Positions 41,079 to 48,896 of a DNA stretch of 64,000 nt are shown piece by piece. The stretch spans positions 248,001 through 312,000 of the forward strand of contig JBMHBY010000003.1 of assembly GCA_049890195.1 (NCBI GenBank), written 5' to 3'. The DNA is from JAYQKL01 sp049890195 (GTDB lineage: Bacteria > Pseudomonadota > Alphaproteobacteria > RS24). The first letter of the stretch is position 1. The number at the start of each line of letters is the position of its first letter. The notes beneath the pieces were generated by a model, which saw only the letters and a list, made by a program, of their open reading frames with translations, searched no databases and had not been told where the DNA came from. The translations under genes and the position numbers were made by a program.

Positions 41079-41113
41079 AAAAAAACCCCATTGCCGCCTG
41101 CGCCGGACAATGG
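41079..41113 (-). terminator. Antisense-facing terminator-like hairpin
   Basis: On the minus strand CCATTG ... CAATGG arms (41113-41108 and 41093-41088) with an inner CCG/CGG pair are followed by GG and seven T. In the plus direction there is no T-run, so it cannot serve as the trpS terminator. It would stop leftward transcripts entering trpS. Confidence 0.4.
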
Positions 41114-41125
41114 CAACATAAGGGC

Positions 41126-41602
41126 ATGTTGACGGATGCACATCTGCCGCGAAAATTTCTAGTCATCGTGGACGGTACGCCGGAGTCCCGCGCCGCTTTG
41201 CGCTGGGCTGAGCGTCGCGCCCACGGCAATGCCGGAGAATTGGTGCTGGCCGCCGTGCTGGAGCCGGGTGGCTTTGAGCATTGGCTGGGCGTTGAAAGCC
41301 TGATGAAACAGGAGGCGCGGGAAGAGGCCCAACAAATTCTCGACCGTTTGTCCGAGGAGGTCCGGCAGATTGCGGGCCGGACGCCACAGACACATGTATT
41401 GGAGGGCGATAAGATTGACGCCATTGTCGGCTTGATCGACAACGACAAAACCATTTCGACGCTGGTGCTGGCTTCCGGCACAGACCCGGACGGGCCGGGC
41501 CCGATGGTGTCCGCACTGGCCTCAGGGCGGGGCGGATTCCACATCCCCGTGACCATTGTGCCGGGTGAATTGAGCGATGAACAGATAGACGCCATAACCT
41601 GA
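41126..41602 (+). CDS. Universal stress protein (UspA fold)
   Basis: Single UspA domain. FLVIVDGTPESRAALRWAERRA opens it, and an alpha/beta fold continues to STLVLASGTDPDGPGPMVSAL. The ATP-binding G-2x-G-9x-G(S/T) motif of Usp proteins is not clear, so nucleotide binding is uncertain. 158 residues. Proximity to the Nfu gene is a known alphaproteobacterial pairing, suggesting a link to iron-sulfur or oxidative stress, which is inference. Confidence 0.85.
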   Translation: MLTDAHLPRKFLVIVDGTPESRAALRWAERRAHGNAGELVLAAVLEPGGFEHWLGVESLMKQEAREEAQQILDRLSEEVRQIAGRTPQTHVLEGDKIDAIVGLIDNDKTISTLVLASGTDPDGPGPMVSALASGRGGFHIPVTIVPGELSDEQIDAIT

Positions 41603-41652
41603 TGTGCTATATCAAAGGCCGGAATGGCCATTTTTGAAAACCGGAGAACGAT

Positions 41653-42219
41653 ATGTTTATCCAAACCGAGGAAACGCCGAACCCGGCGACTTTGAAGTTC
41701 ATGCCCGGCAGGGACGTTATGGGGGACGCACCGCCGGCTGATTTTCCGTCGGCGGAGGCGGCTGAAAATGCCCCATTGGCGCAGGCTCTGTTCAAGGTGC
41801 AGCATGTGGAGAGCATTTTCCTGGGGCGTGATTTCATCACCGTCACCAAAGGCGATGCCGAGTGGCAGCATGTCAAGCCGCACGTGTTGACGGCTATTAT
41901 GGACTTTTTCGTATCCGGCCTGCCGGTGATCAATGCGGACTCGGCCCTGCCGGAAACCGGAGATGGGCAGGATGCAGAAGGTGCGGATGGAGAGATTGTC
42001 GCGACCATCAAAGAGCTTCTGGAAACCCGTGTCCGGCCTGCCGTCGCGCAGGATGGCGGGGACATCGTGTTCAACAGGTTCGAGGACGGTGTTGTGTTTC
42101 TGGAAATGCGCGGCGCCTGCGCCGGGTGTCCCAGTTCCACTGCAACACTGAAGCAGGGTGTTGAAAACCTGCTGAAGCATTTTGTTCCGGTTGTCACGGA
42201 GGTCAGGGCTGTTGAGTGA
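41653..42219 (+). CDS. NfuA/Nfu-type iron-sulfur cluster carrier
   Basis: Scaffold or carrier delivering [4Fe-4S] clusters to client enzymes. An N-terminal Nfu_N domain (FIQTEETPNPATLKF, about 1-90) is followed by the C-terminal NifU domain with the cluster motif C156-x2-C159 in GACAGCPSS. 188 residues, the eukaryotic-mitochondrial-like Nfu layout typical of alphaproteobacteria. GGAGAACG precedes the ATG. Confidence 0.95.
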   Translation: MFIQTEETPNPATLKFMPGRDVMGDAPPADFPSAEAAENAPLAQALFKVQHVESIFLGRDFITVTKGDAEWQHVKPHVLTAIMDFFVSGLPVINADSALPETGDGQDAEGADGEIVATIKELLETRVRPAVAQDGGDIVFNRFEDGVVFLEMRGACAGCPSSTATLKQGVENLLKHFVPVVTEVRAVE

Positions 42220-42258
42220 CGCCTTCGGCCCAGAACTCCGGCAGGCCGGCCAATCAAC

Positions 42259-42975
42259 GTGACGACAAAGTTCACAAAAAACCTTTTGGTCTGTGACACC
42301 ACGCAGCAAGCCTGCTCGGTCTCGGTTGCATGCAAAGGGGGCGTTGCGCCGGTCCACATCTATGAGGAAATTGGTACAGGCCATGCCGAGCATTTGCCGG
42401 GCATGCTGGCGGCGGCCTTGGGGGAGGCTGGCTTGACGGTCAGGGACCTGGATGCGGTTGGCGTGACGATCGGCCCCGGGACATTTGCCGGAGTGCGGGT
42501 CGGGTTGGCCGCGATGCGCGGCTTTGTTGTGGCCCGAAAAATGCCCATTTACACGGTGACGGGACTGGAGCTGATGGCGCGGACGCATCTGGCGACCGCC
42601 ACCCCCTCTGGCGATCTGCCTTTGGCCTGCGTAATTGATGCCCGCCGCGACCAGCTATACATGCAGCGTTTTGCGGCTGACGGGGCCCCTTTAAGTGAGC
42701 CGGGGGTTTTGCCGACCCGTCAAGCCGCCGCAACTCTGGCTGTCGAGCCCCATGTGTTGATCGGCACCGGGGCGGCCCTGGTCTTGGATCAGCTTCAGGC
42801 GGCTGCAGATGTGAAAGCTTATCCGAAAAGTGCCGTTGTGTATCCGGACGCCGTCAATATGCTGACCCTGATCGAGACTGCGGCATTGGTGCCCGCTGAC
42901 AGACCGGCACCTCTTTATCTGCGCCCGCCGGATGCCGACCCGCCGAAACAGGATCAGCGGATCAAACGCCGATGA
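42259..42975 (+). CDS. tsaB: tRNA threonylcarbamoyladenosine biosynthesis protein TsaB
   Basis: ASKHA-fold partner of TsaD in forming t6A37 on tRNA. LLVCDTTQQACSVSV is the N-terminal phosphate-1-like motif, and VGVTIGPGTFAGVRVGLAAMRG the diagnostic block near residue 65. VIDARRDQLYMQ follows. 238 residues from a GTG at 42259 with no strong Shine-Dalgarno. It overlaps rimI by ATGA, an arrangement seen in many bacteria. Confidence 0.94.
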   Translation: MTTKFTKNLLVCDTTQQACSVSVACKGGVAPVHIYEEIGTGHAEHLPGMLAAALGEAGLTVRDLDAVGVTIGPGTFAGVRVGLAAMRGFVVARKMPIYTVTGLELMARTHLATATPSGDLPLACVIDARRDQLYMQRFAADGAPLSEPGVLPTRQAAATLAVEPHVLIGTGAALVLDQLQAAADVKAYPKSAVVYPDAVNMLTLIETAALVPADRPAPLYLRPPDADPPKQDQRIKRR

Positions 42976-43469
42976 CCAATACCTTGAAACCGGCATCCAA
43001 ACCAGACAGCGCGCCCGGTTTTGAGGTGCGACCCCTTGATCCGCCCCATTCCACAGTGCTGATTGAGGAATTGGCAGCATTGCACCAGGACGGTTTTGAA
43101 CGCCCTTGGTCGCCGGCCAGTCTGCGACAGACATTGGAGCGTCCTGTTGCGCGCAGCTGGGGGGCGTTTGCCGCCGGTGAGACGGTCAAGCCGCTTGGTT
43201 TTTTGACCTGTGACTGGGTTGCGCGGGAGGCTGAAATCCTGACTTTTGCCGTGGCCCCCTTCATGCGCCGGTCCGGGGTCGGCGGGGCGCTTTTGGGAAC
43301 CATGATGGCGGCGGCTGAAAACACGGCCATGAGCCGGATATTCTTGGAGGTTGCGGAAACCAATATTGCCGCGCTGCGGCTCTATGAGCGGGCCGGATTC
43401 GCCCGAACGGGGCGGCGCACGGGGTATTATGCGGGGACAGACGCCCTGTTGATGGAATACAGTCTTTAA
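42972..43469 (+). CDS. rimI: RimI-type N-alpha-acetyltransferase
   Basis: GNAT-fold acetyltransferase; the E. coli enzyme acetylates the N-terminus of ribosomal protein S18. FAVAPFMRRSGVGGALLGTM is the acetyl-CoA-binding motif A, and LEVAETNIAALRLYERAGF is the motif B region typical of RimI. 165 residues. The start overlaps the tsaB stop. Confidence 0.92.
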   Translation: MTNTLKPASKPDSAPGFEVRPLDPPHSTVLIEELAALHQDGFERPWSPASLRQTLERPVARSWGAFAAGETVKPLGFLTCDWVAREAEILTFAVAPFMRRSGVGGALLGTMMAAAENTAMSRIFLEVAETNIAALRLYERAGFARTGRRTGYYAGTDALLMEYSL

Positions 43470-43499
43470 ATCCCCGGCATTTTGGGGTAGAACACCTTT

Positions 43500-43943
43500 A
43501 TGAGCGAACAACAATCGAACGCCATATCAGATCTGGAAAAGCTGTGCACCGACGCCGGCATGCGGATGACCGAGCAGCGGCGCATTATTGCGCGTGTCAT
43601 TTCGGACGCACATGACCACCCTGATGTTGAGGCGTTGCACCGGCGGGCCGTGGCCATAGATGCCGGAATATCCATCGCCACCGTTTACCGCACCGTCAGG
43701 CTGTTTGAGGAGGCCGGCATCCTGACCCGCCATGATTTCGGGGATGGACGCTCGCGTTATGAAACCGTTTCCAATGACCATCATGACCATTTGATTGACC
43801 TGCAGACCGGCAAGGTGATTGAATTCACCAATGACGAGATTGAGGTTCTGCAAAAAGAGGTCGCCAGCAAGCTCGGCTACAAGCTGGTGGATCACCGGCT
43901 GGAATTATATTGCGTCCCTCTGGATGAAAACCAGGACAGTTAA
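43500..43943 (+). CDS. fur: Fur-family metal-responsive transcriptional regulator
   Basis: Winged-helix repressor with metal-sensing dimerisation domain. RMTEQRRIIARVI and GISIATVYRTVRLFEEAGI form the DNA-binding part; HHDHLIDLQTGKVIEF carries the histidine ligands (H94, H95, H97). There are only two cysteines, C16 and C138, so the structural CxxC zinc site of E. coli Fur is absent. In alphaproteobacteria such proteins may sense iron or manganese (Fur/Mur), which cannot be decided here. 147 residues. Confidence 0.92.
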   Translation: MSEQQSNAISDLEKLCTDAGMRMTEQRRIIARVISDAHDHPDVEALHRRAVAIDAGISIATVYRTVRLFEEAGILTRHDFGDGRSRYETVSNDHHDHLIDLQTGKVIEFTNDEIEVLQKEVASKLGYKLVDHRLELYCVPLDENQDS

Positions 43944-43946
43944 TCC

Positions 43947-44837
43947 ATGCTGCCCCCTTCACTCAGGCTTGTGATCCGCCTTCCGCTCGTGTTGTTGTGT
44001 CTGGCGGTGATTTTCCCCCTTCAGTCCGCATCCCATCTTTTGCGCCTCCCGACACGGCGCTATTTGCCGATTGTGCTGTACCGTTTCGCCATGCGCATTG
44101 CCGGCATCAAAGTCCGGACACACGGCCCTTTGCCCGAACGTGGGACGCTGGTTATTTCCAACCATGTAAGCTGGCTTGACATTGTGCTGATCGGCTCCGT
44201 CATGCCGGTGACGTTTGTCGCCAAGGCTGATATCGCCCAATGGCCGCTTTTCGGCGTTTTGGCAAAAGTCGCAAGAACCATATTTATTGAGCGTGAACGG
44301 CGCAGCGACGCCATGAAACAGCGCAACGCCATGCAGCGCAGGCTTGCCGAAGGCGAGCGCGTGGTCTTGTTCCCCGAAGGCTCCACAAGTGACGGCACGA
44401 TTGTCCAACCCTTCAAATCAGCACTGCTGTCAGCTGCCGAAACGAAAATCCGCGGCAAGGCCGTCAGGGTGCAACCCATGACGCTTGCCTTTTCAGAGGT
44501 CAGCGGCATCGCGATGGGCCGGCGCATGCGGGTGGAATATGCCTGGATTGGTCATTTGAACCTGGTTCCGCACATGCTCAAGGTTTTGTGCGGCGACCCT
44601 TTGACCGTTGACCTTATTTTTTATCCCTCGACAGACCTTGAAACCGCCGGCGGGCGAAAGAGTCTTGCCGTGCAGGCGCACCGCACCGTGCAGGACGGTC
44701 TTGCCGCCTTCACCATAGGGCATAATCCGGATGCCGTTGACCGGCAGAATGATGAGGGATTGTTCGGGCAAACCGCCTTGGAGGCCCAAAAAACAAACCC
44801 CGCATCGGCCGACAAACCGGCGGAAAGGGTTGCGTGA
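43947..44837 (+). CDS. plsC: 1-acyl-sn-glycerol-3-phosphate acyltransferase (PlsC family)
   Basis: Membrane-associated acyltransferase of phospholipid synthesis. The catalytic H-x4-D pair is H73 and D78 in NHVSWLD, and VVLFPEGST (about 139-147) binds the glycerol phosphate. A hydrophobic anchor spans about residues 8-28. 296 residues, somewhat long because of a 40-residue polar tail. An ornithine-lipid (OlsA-like) role is an alternative. Confidence 0.92.
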   Translation: MLPPSLRLVIRLPLVLLCLAVIFPLQSASHLLRLPTRRYLPIVLYRFAMRIAGIKVRTHGPLPERGTLVISNHVSWLDIVLIGSVMPVTFVAKADIAQWPLFGVLAKVARTIFIERERRSDAMKQRNAMQRRLAEGERVVLFPEGSTSDGTIVQPFKSALLSAAETKIRGKAVRVQPMTLAFSEVSGIAMGRRMRVEYAWIGHLNLVPHMLKVLCGDPLTVDLIFYPSTDLETAGGRKSLAVQAHRTVQDGLAAFTIGHNPDAVDRQNDEGLFGQTALEAQKTNPASADKPAERVA

Positions 44838-44895
44838 GCCCCTGGCGGCGCCACAAAAGCTTGCTCTGGACCCTAAAAATCTGTAAACCGCCTGC

Positions 44896-46245
44896 ATGAG
44901 CGACCTGCCGAACACAAAATCCGTCTTCATCAAGACCTACGGGTGTCAGATGAATGTTTATGACAGCGAACGCATGGGAGAGGCGCTGGTCGAGGCCGGC
45001 TACCATACGGTTGATGCACCGGACAGCGCGGATATGATCATTCTCAACACCTGTCACATCCGCGAGAAGGCGGCTGAAAAGGTTTATTCGGAACTGGGCC
45101 GCCTCAAAAAGCTGAAGCAGAGAAATGAGGATATGGTCATTGGTGTCGCCGGTTGCGTTGCGCAGGCTGAGGGTCAGGAGATCATCAACCGGGCGCCGTC
45201 TGTGGATTTGGTGTTCGGCCCGCAGACCTTTCAGGATTTGCCCGGCATGCTGCAGGAGCTGGATGACCAGCGCAGCAGCGGCAAAGCCAAGGGCGTGGTG
45301 CGGACAGAATTTCCCGCAGAGGAGAAATTCGATGCCCTGCAGGACGCCAAGCGCAAGCCATTGACCAGAAGCCCATCCGCTTTTGTGACGGCGCAGGAGG
45401 GCTGCGACAAGTTCTGCACGTTTTGTGTTGTCCCATATACGCGCGGCGCGGAGGTGTCACGGGCGGCGGCCGATATTGAGGCCGAGGTGCAGGCGCTCGC
45501 CGCGGCCGGCGTCAGTGAAATCACCCTGCTGGGGCAGAACGTCAATGCCTGGCATGACCAGACCGCCGACCTGACGCTGGGTGGGCTGTTGAGGCGATTG
45601 GCCGGATGTGACGGGATTGAGCGCCTCAGATTCACAACCTCCCACCCCCGCGACATGGATGACGACCTGATCAGTGCCCATGGCGACCTTCCCGAACTGA
45701 TGCCTTATCTTCATCTTCCGGTTCAGGCGGGGTCAGACAAGATTTTGGCGGCCATGAACCGTCAGCATACAGCCGAGAGCTATATCCGTTTGGTCGCAAA
45801 AATTCGTGAGGCGCGACCGGACATCGCCCTGTCATCGGATTTCATTGTCGGCTTCCCGGGTGAAACGGATGCTGATTTCGAGGCGACGATGGAACTGGTG
45901 CGCGAGGTTAATTATGCCCAGGCCTATTCCTTCAAATATTCTGCGCGCCCCGGTACGCCGGCCGCGGAGGAGGAGGTGCAGGTGCCTGAAGAGGTCAAAG
46001 CGCGCCGGCTGGAGGCGCTGCAATCCTTGCTGAACACTCAGCAGCTGGATTTCAACTCGGCCCAGATCGGCAGAACCCTGCCGGTGTTGTTCGAAAAGGC
46101 CGGCAAATATGAGGGGCAGATGATCGGCCGTTCACCCTACCTGCAGACAGTCCATGTGGCGGCTGATGAAAAGGTCATCGGCAAGCTTTTGCCGGTTGAG
46201 ATCGAGGCGGCGCATGCCAACAGCCTGTCCGGGAAAATTTCATAA
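44896..46245 (+). CDS. miaB: tRNA-2-methylthio-N6-dimethylallyladenosine synthase
   Basis: Radical SAM methylthiotransferase acting on i6A37 of tRNAs. The first cluster uses C17 (TYGCQMN), C52 (NTCHIRE) and the cysteine of GVAGCVAQ. The second is the radical-SAM C-x3-C-x2-C in GCDKFCTFCVVPYTRG. A C-terminal TRAM domain completes the 449 residues. It is the last gene before the heat-shock-like promoter at 46261. Confidence 0.97.
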   Translation: MSDLPNTKSVFIKTYGCQMNVYDSERMGEALVEAGYHTVDAPDSADMIILNTCHIREKAAEKVYSELGRLKKLKQRNEDMVIGVAGCVAQAEGQEIINRAPSVDLVFGPQTFQDLPGMLQELDDQRSSGKAKGVVRTEFPAEEKFDALQDAKRKPLTRSPSAFVTAQEGCDKFCTFCVVPYTRGAEVSRAAADIEAEVQALAAAGVSEITLLGQNVNAWHDQTADLTLGGLLRRLAGCDGIERLRFTTSHPRDMDDDLISAHGDLPELMPYLHLPVQAGSDKILAAMNRQHTAESYIRLVAKIREARPDIALSSDFIVGFPGETDADFEATMELVREVNYAQAYSFKYSARPGTPAAEEEVQVPEEVKARRLEALQSLLNTQQLDFNSAQIGRTLPVLFEKAGKYEGQMIGRSPYLQTVHVAADEKVIGKLLPVEIEAAHANSLSGKIS

Positions 46246-46260
46246 TCGGACGTTTTCGGA

Positions 46261-46292
46261 CTTGCTAAGAGGCATTTGAAACCCCATATTTG
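46261..46292 (+). promoter_or_regulatory. RpoH (sigma-32) promoter of the phoH-ybeY-corC-lnt operon
   Basis: CTTG (46261-46264), 18 bases, CCCATATTTG (46283-46292). Read as the enteric form it is CTTG-N17-CCCCATAT, the full -10 consensus. Spacing is identical to the dnaK and grpE promoters here. The homologous E. coli ybeZ-ybeY operon is a known sigma-32 target. Confidence 0.7.
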
Positions 46293-46339
46293 AAGAACAT
46301 GAGAAACAACGTTCCAAGATTGGCCAAAGAGGTCCGTGG

Positions 46340-47419
46340 TTGAGCAACATCAAACCAAGCCCCGAAGCCATGGTCCCGCAGAACGACCACAAACTTGTCC
46401 TAGACTTTGATGACAACCGACTGCTCGGTGCGCTTTATGGTGCGCATGACTGTCATTTGGCCCGGATTGAGGAAATTCTGGATATTCAGGCGGCAAATCG
46501 CGGCAATCTTTTGGTTTTGGAGGGTGAGCGGCAGGCGTGCGAACGTGCGCGCGAGGCTTTACGCAATTTATATGCCCGGCTGAAAAGCGGGCGTGACATC
46601 AGCCCTGGTGATGTAGATGGAGCATTGAGAATGACATTGGCCCCGGTCAAAAACGGCACAGGAAAATCCAAGGACAAGGCGGAGGTCCGCACCCAGAAAA
46701 GGGCGGTTTCGCCCCGCTCACCGAACCAGGCCGCTTATATTGATGCGCTTTACTCCAAGGAGCTTGTGATCGGCACCGGCCCGGCCGGTACCGGAAAAAC
46801 CTATCTTGCGGTTGCGGTGGCGGCGGCCATGCTGGTTGAGGGGCAGATTGACCGCATCATCTTGTCCCGGCCGGCTGTCGAGGCCGGGGAAAGCCTTGGT
46901 TTCCTGCCCGGCGACATGCGGGACAAGGTTGACCCTTATCTGCGCCCGCTTTATGACGCGCTTTATGACATGCTGCCCGGTCCGCAGGTGATGCGGAGCA
47001 TGGAGTCCGGTGAGATTGAAATTGCCCCCTTGGCCTTTATGCGCGGGCGGACGCTGGCAAACTCTTTTGTTATCCTCGATGAGGCGCAGAATGCCACGCC
47101 GATGCAGATGAAAATGTTTCTCACCCGCATGGGTGAAAACTCCCGCATGGTCATCACTGGGGACCCGACACAGATTGACCTGCCTTTTGGCGCCAAATCG
47201 GGGCTGCGTGATGCGTTGGAGATTTTGCCACGGGTCAAAGGGGTTGAGATCATCAACTTCACCGAAAGTGATGTTGTGCGTCACGATATGGTCACGCGCA
47301 TCGTCAAAGCCTATCGTCAGCGTGACATGAAACTGACCGACAAAAAGGAAAAGACACGTCAGGCACAAAAACAAAACGGACAACAATCTGACGCGACCGA
47401 GGCCGATCATGAGCGCTGA
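46340..47419 (+). CDS. phoH: PhoH-like ATPase (YbeZ)
   Basis: P-loop ATPase related to the PhoH helicase-like domain, functionally linked to YbeY and rRNA maturation. Walker A is GPAGTGKTYLA near residue 153 and Walker B FVILDEAQNATPMQMK. A KH-like N-terminal region covers about 1-110. 359 residues. Translation most likely starts at TTG 46340, as AGAGG lies seven bases upstream and no better ATG precedes the conserved region. It overlaps ybeY by 11 bases. Confidence 0.94.
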   Translation: MSNIKPSPEAMVPQNDHKLVLDFDDNRLLGALYGAHDCHLARIEEILDIQAANRGNLLVLEGERQACERAREALRNLYARLKSGRDISPGDVDGALRMTLAPVKNGTGKSKDKAEVRTQKRAVSPRSPNQAAYIDALYSKELVIGTGPAGTGKTYLAVAVAAAMLVEGQIDRIILSRPAVEAGESLGFLPGDMRDKVDPYLRPLYDALYDMLPGPQVMRSMESGEIEIAPLAFMRGRTLANSFVILDEAQNATPMQMKMFLTRMGENSRMVITGDPTQIDLPFGAKSGLRDALEILPRVKGVEIINFTESDVVRHDMVTRIVKAYRQRDMKLTDKKEKTRQAQKQNGQQSDATEADHER

Positions 47420-48008
47420 GCAACTTTCTGACAGCGGCCCCGCATCCGAGGAGCCCGACAGTCCGGGGGCTCATCTGCTTATAGACGCGGCCCCGCTGCT
47501 GGTGGATGTCGAACTTGCCACCCTTTGGCATGATTTCCACGCCTCCGGCATGACGGAAATGAAGGCGGCCATTCAACAAGCCCTGACTTTGGCCGCCACA
47601 TCCGCCGGCTTGACGCAGGGCCCATTCGAATTGTCTGTGGCGCTGGTCGACGATAAGCGCATCCAGATGCTGAACAAGGTCTGGCGCGGACAGGACAAGC
47701 CGACCAATGTGTTGTCCTTTCCAGGGATTGAACCATCCGAGATGTCTGCTGCAACGGGAACTGCCGACACCGCACCCAAGCTGCTCGGTGACATTGTCAT
47801 TGCCCGTGAAACCGTTGATGCAGAAGCACAGGCGCAGGGCAAAACCCCGGTTGATCATTTCCTCCATCTTCTCGTGCATGGGTTTTTGCATTTATGCGGC
47901 TTTGACCATGTTGAAGACAAGGACGCTGAACGGATGGAGTCTTTGGAAACCACCATTTTGGCCGACATGGACATTGCCGCGCCCTATGAGCGGGCTGAGA
48001 AGGTTTGA
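47409..48008 (+). CDS. ybeY: Endoribonuclease YbeY
   Basis: Zinc-dependent RNase needed for 16S rRNA 3' maturation and ribosome quality control. The metal motif is LLVHGFLHLCGFDH (HGxLHLxGxDH) near residue 150, and NVLSFPG is the other signature. 199 residues with an N-terminal extension of about 35 residues over the short bacterial forms. Situated in the phoH-ybeY-corC-lnt operon. Confidence 0.95.
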   Translation: MSAEQLSDSGPASEEPDSPGAHLLIDAAPLLVDVELATLWHDFHASGMTEMKAAIQQALTLAATSAGLTQGPFELSVALVDDKRIQMLNKVWRGQDKPTNVLSFPGIEPSEMSAATGTADTAPKLLGDIVIARETVDAEAQAQGKTPVDHFLHLLVHGFLHLCGFDHVEDKDAERMESLETTILADMDIAAPYERAEKV

Positions 48009-48018
48009 AAGGCGCATT

Positions 48019-48876
48019 ATGAGCAAGACGGACAGCCCACCCCGACAGGGCTTTTGGGATAAGGTGAAAACGGTGCTGCGTATGCAGGACACCAATTTGC
48101 GCGAAAGCCTTGAGGATGTGCTGGATGAGGAAAGTCAGCCGGATGCCTCATTGCGCGGCGAAGAACTGCACATGATGCGCAATCTGCTTGGTTTCAAGGA
48201 TGTCCGCGTGGATGATGTCATGGTGCCGCGGGCCGATATTGTGGCTGTCGAGGCGGACATGTCTTATGCCGATTTGAAGGAAAAATTCATCAGCTGCGCC
48301 CATTCGCGGCTGCCGATCTACAATGAAACCCTGGATGACCCTGTAGGTATGGTGCATATCAAAGACGCCTATGCGTTCAAACCCGACACGTCAGACGTGC
48401 CGCCGCTTGCCCGATTGCGCCGCGATGTGCTGTTCGCCCCGCCCTCCATGCCGGCTCTTGATTTGCTGTTGCGCATGCAGACGACCCGCACGCACATGGC
48501 GATCGTGGTGGATGAATATGGCGGCACGGACGGTCTGGTGACCATTGAGGATCTGGTTGAGGAGATTGTCGGGGAAATCGAGGATGAGCATGACGGGTTT
48601 GACATGCCGCAACTTGTCGAGCGCCGCAAAGGGGTGATTGACGCCCATGCCCGCCTGCCGATTGAGATGCTGGAGGAGTTCCTTGCTGTTGATTTGATCC
48701 AGGGTGAAGAGGATGTTGATACGCTGGGTGGTTTGGTTTTCGCCTTGGCGGGTCGGGTGCCGCAACGCGGCGAAATCATTGTGCATCAGAGCGGCCTTGA
48801 ATTCGAGGTCAGGGATGCCGACGCCCGGCGCATCAAGCAGTTGCGGGTGCGCACACAGGCGGCCAAAAAAGACTGA
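48019..48876 (+). CDS. corC: CorC/TlyC-like CBS-domain protein
   Basis: Cytosolic protein with paired CBS domains at about residues 60-185 (VMVPRADIVAVEADM; VVDEYGGTDGLVTIEDLVEEIVGEI) and a C-terminal CorC_HlyC domain (about 200-280). There is no DUF21 membrane domain, so it is the short CorC type, associated with magnesium/cobalt efflux in enteric bacteria. 285 residues from the ATG at 48019. Confidence 0.92.
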   Translation: MSKTDSPPRQGFWDKVKTVLRMQDTNLRESLEDVLDEESQPDASLRGEELHMMRNLLGFKDVRVDDVMVPRADIVAVEADMSYADLKEKFISCAHSRLPIYNETLDDPVGMVHIKDAYAFKPDTSDVPPLARLRRDVLFAPPSMPALDLLLRMQTTRTHMAIVVDEYGGTDGLVTIEDLVEEIVGEIEDEHDGFDMPQLVERRKGVIDAHARLPIEMLEEFLAVDLIQGEEDVDTLGGLVFALAGRVPQRGEIIVHQSGLEFEVRDADARRIKQLRVRTQAAKKD

Positions 48877-48896
48877 TTGTGGCATCGGGAGGGATC

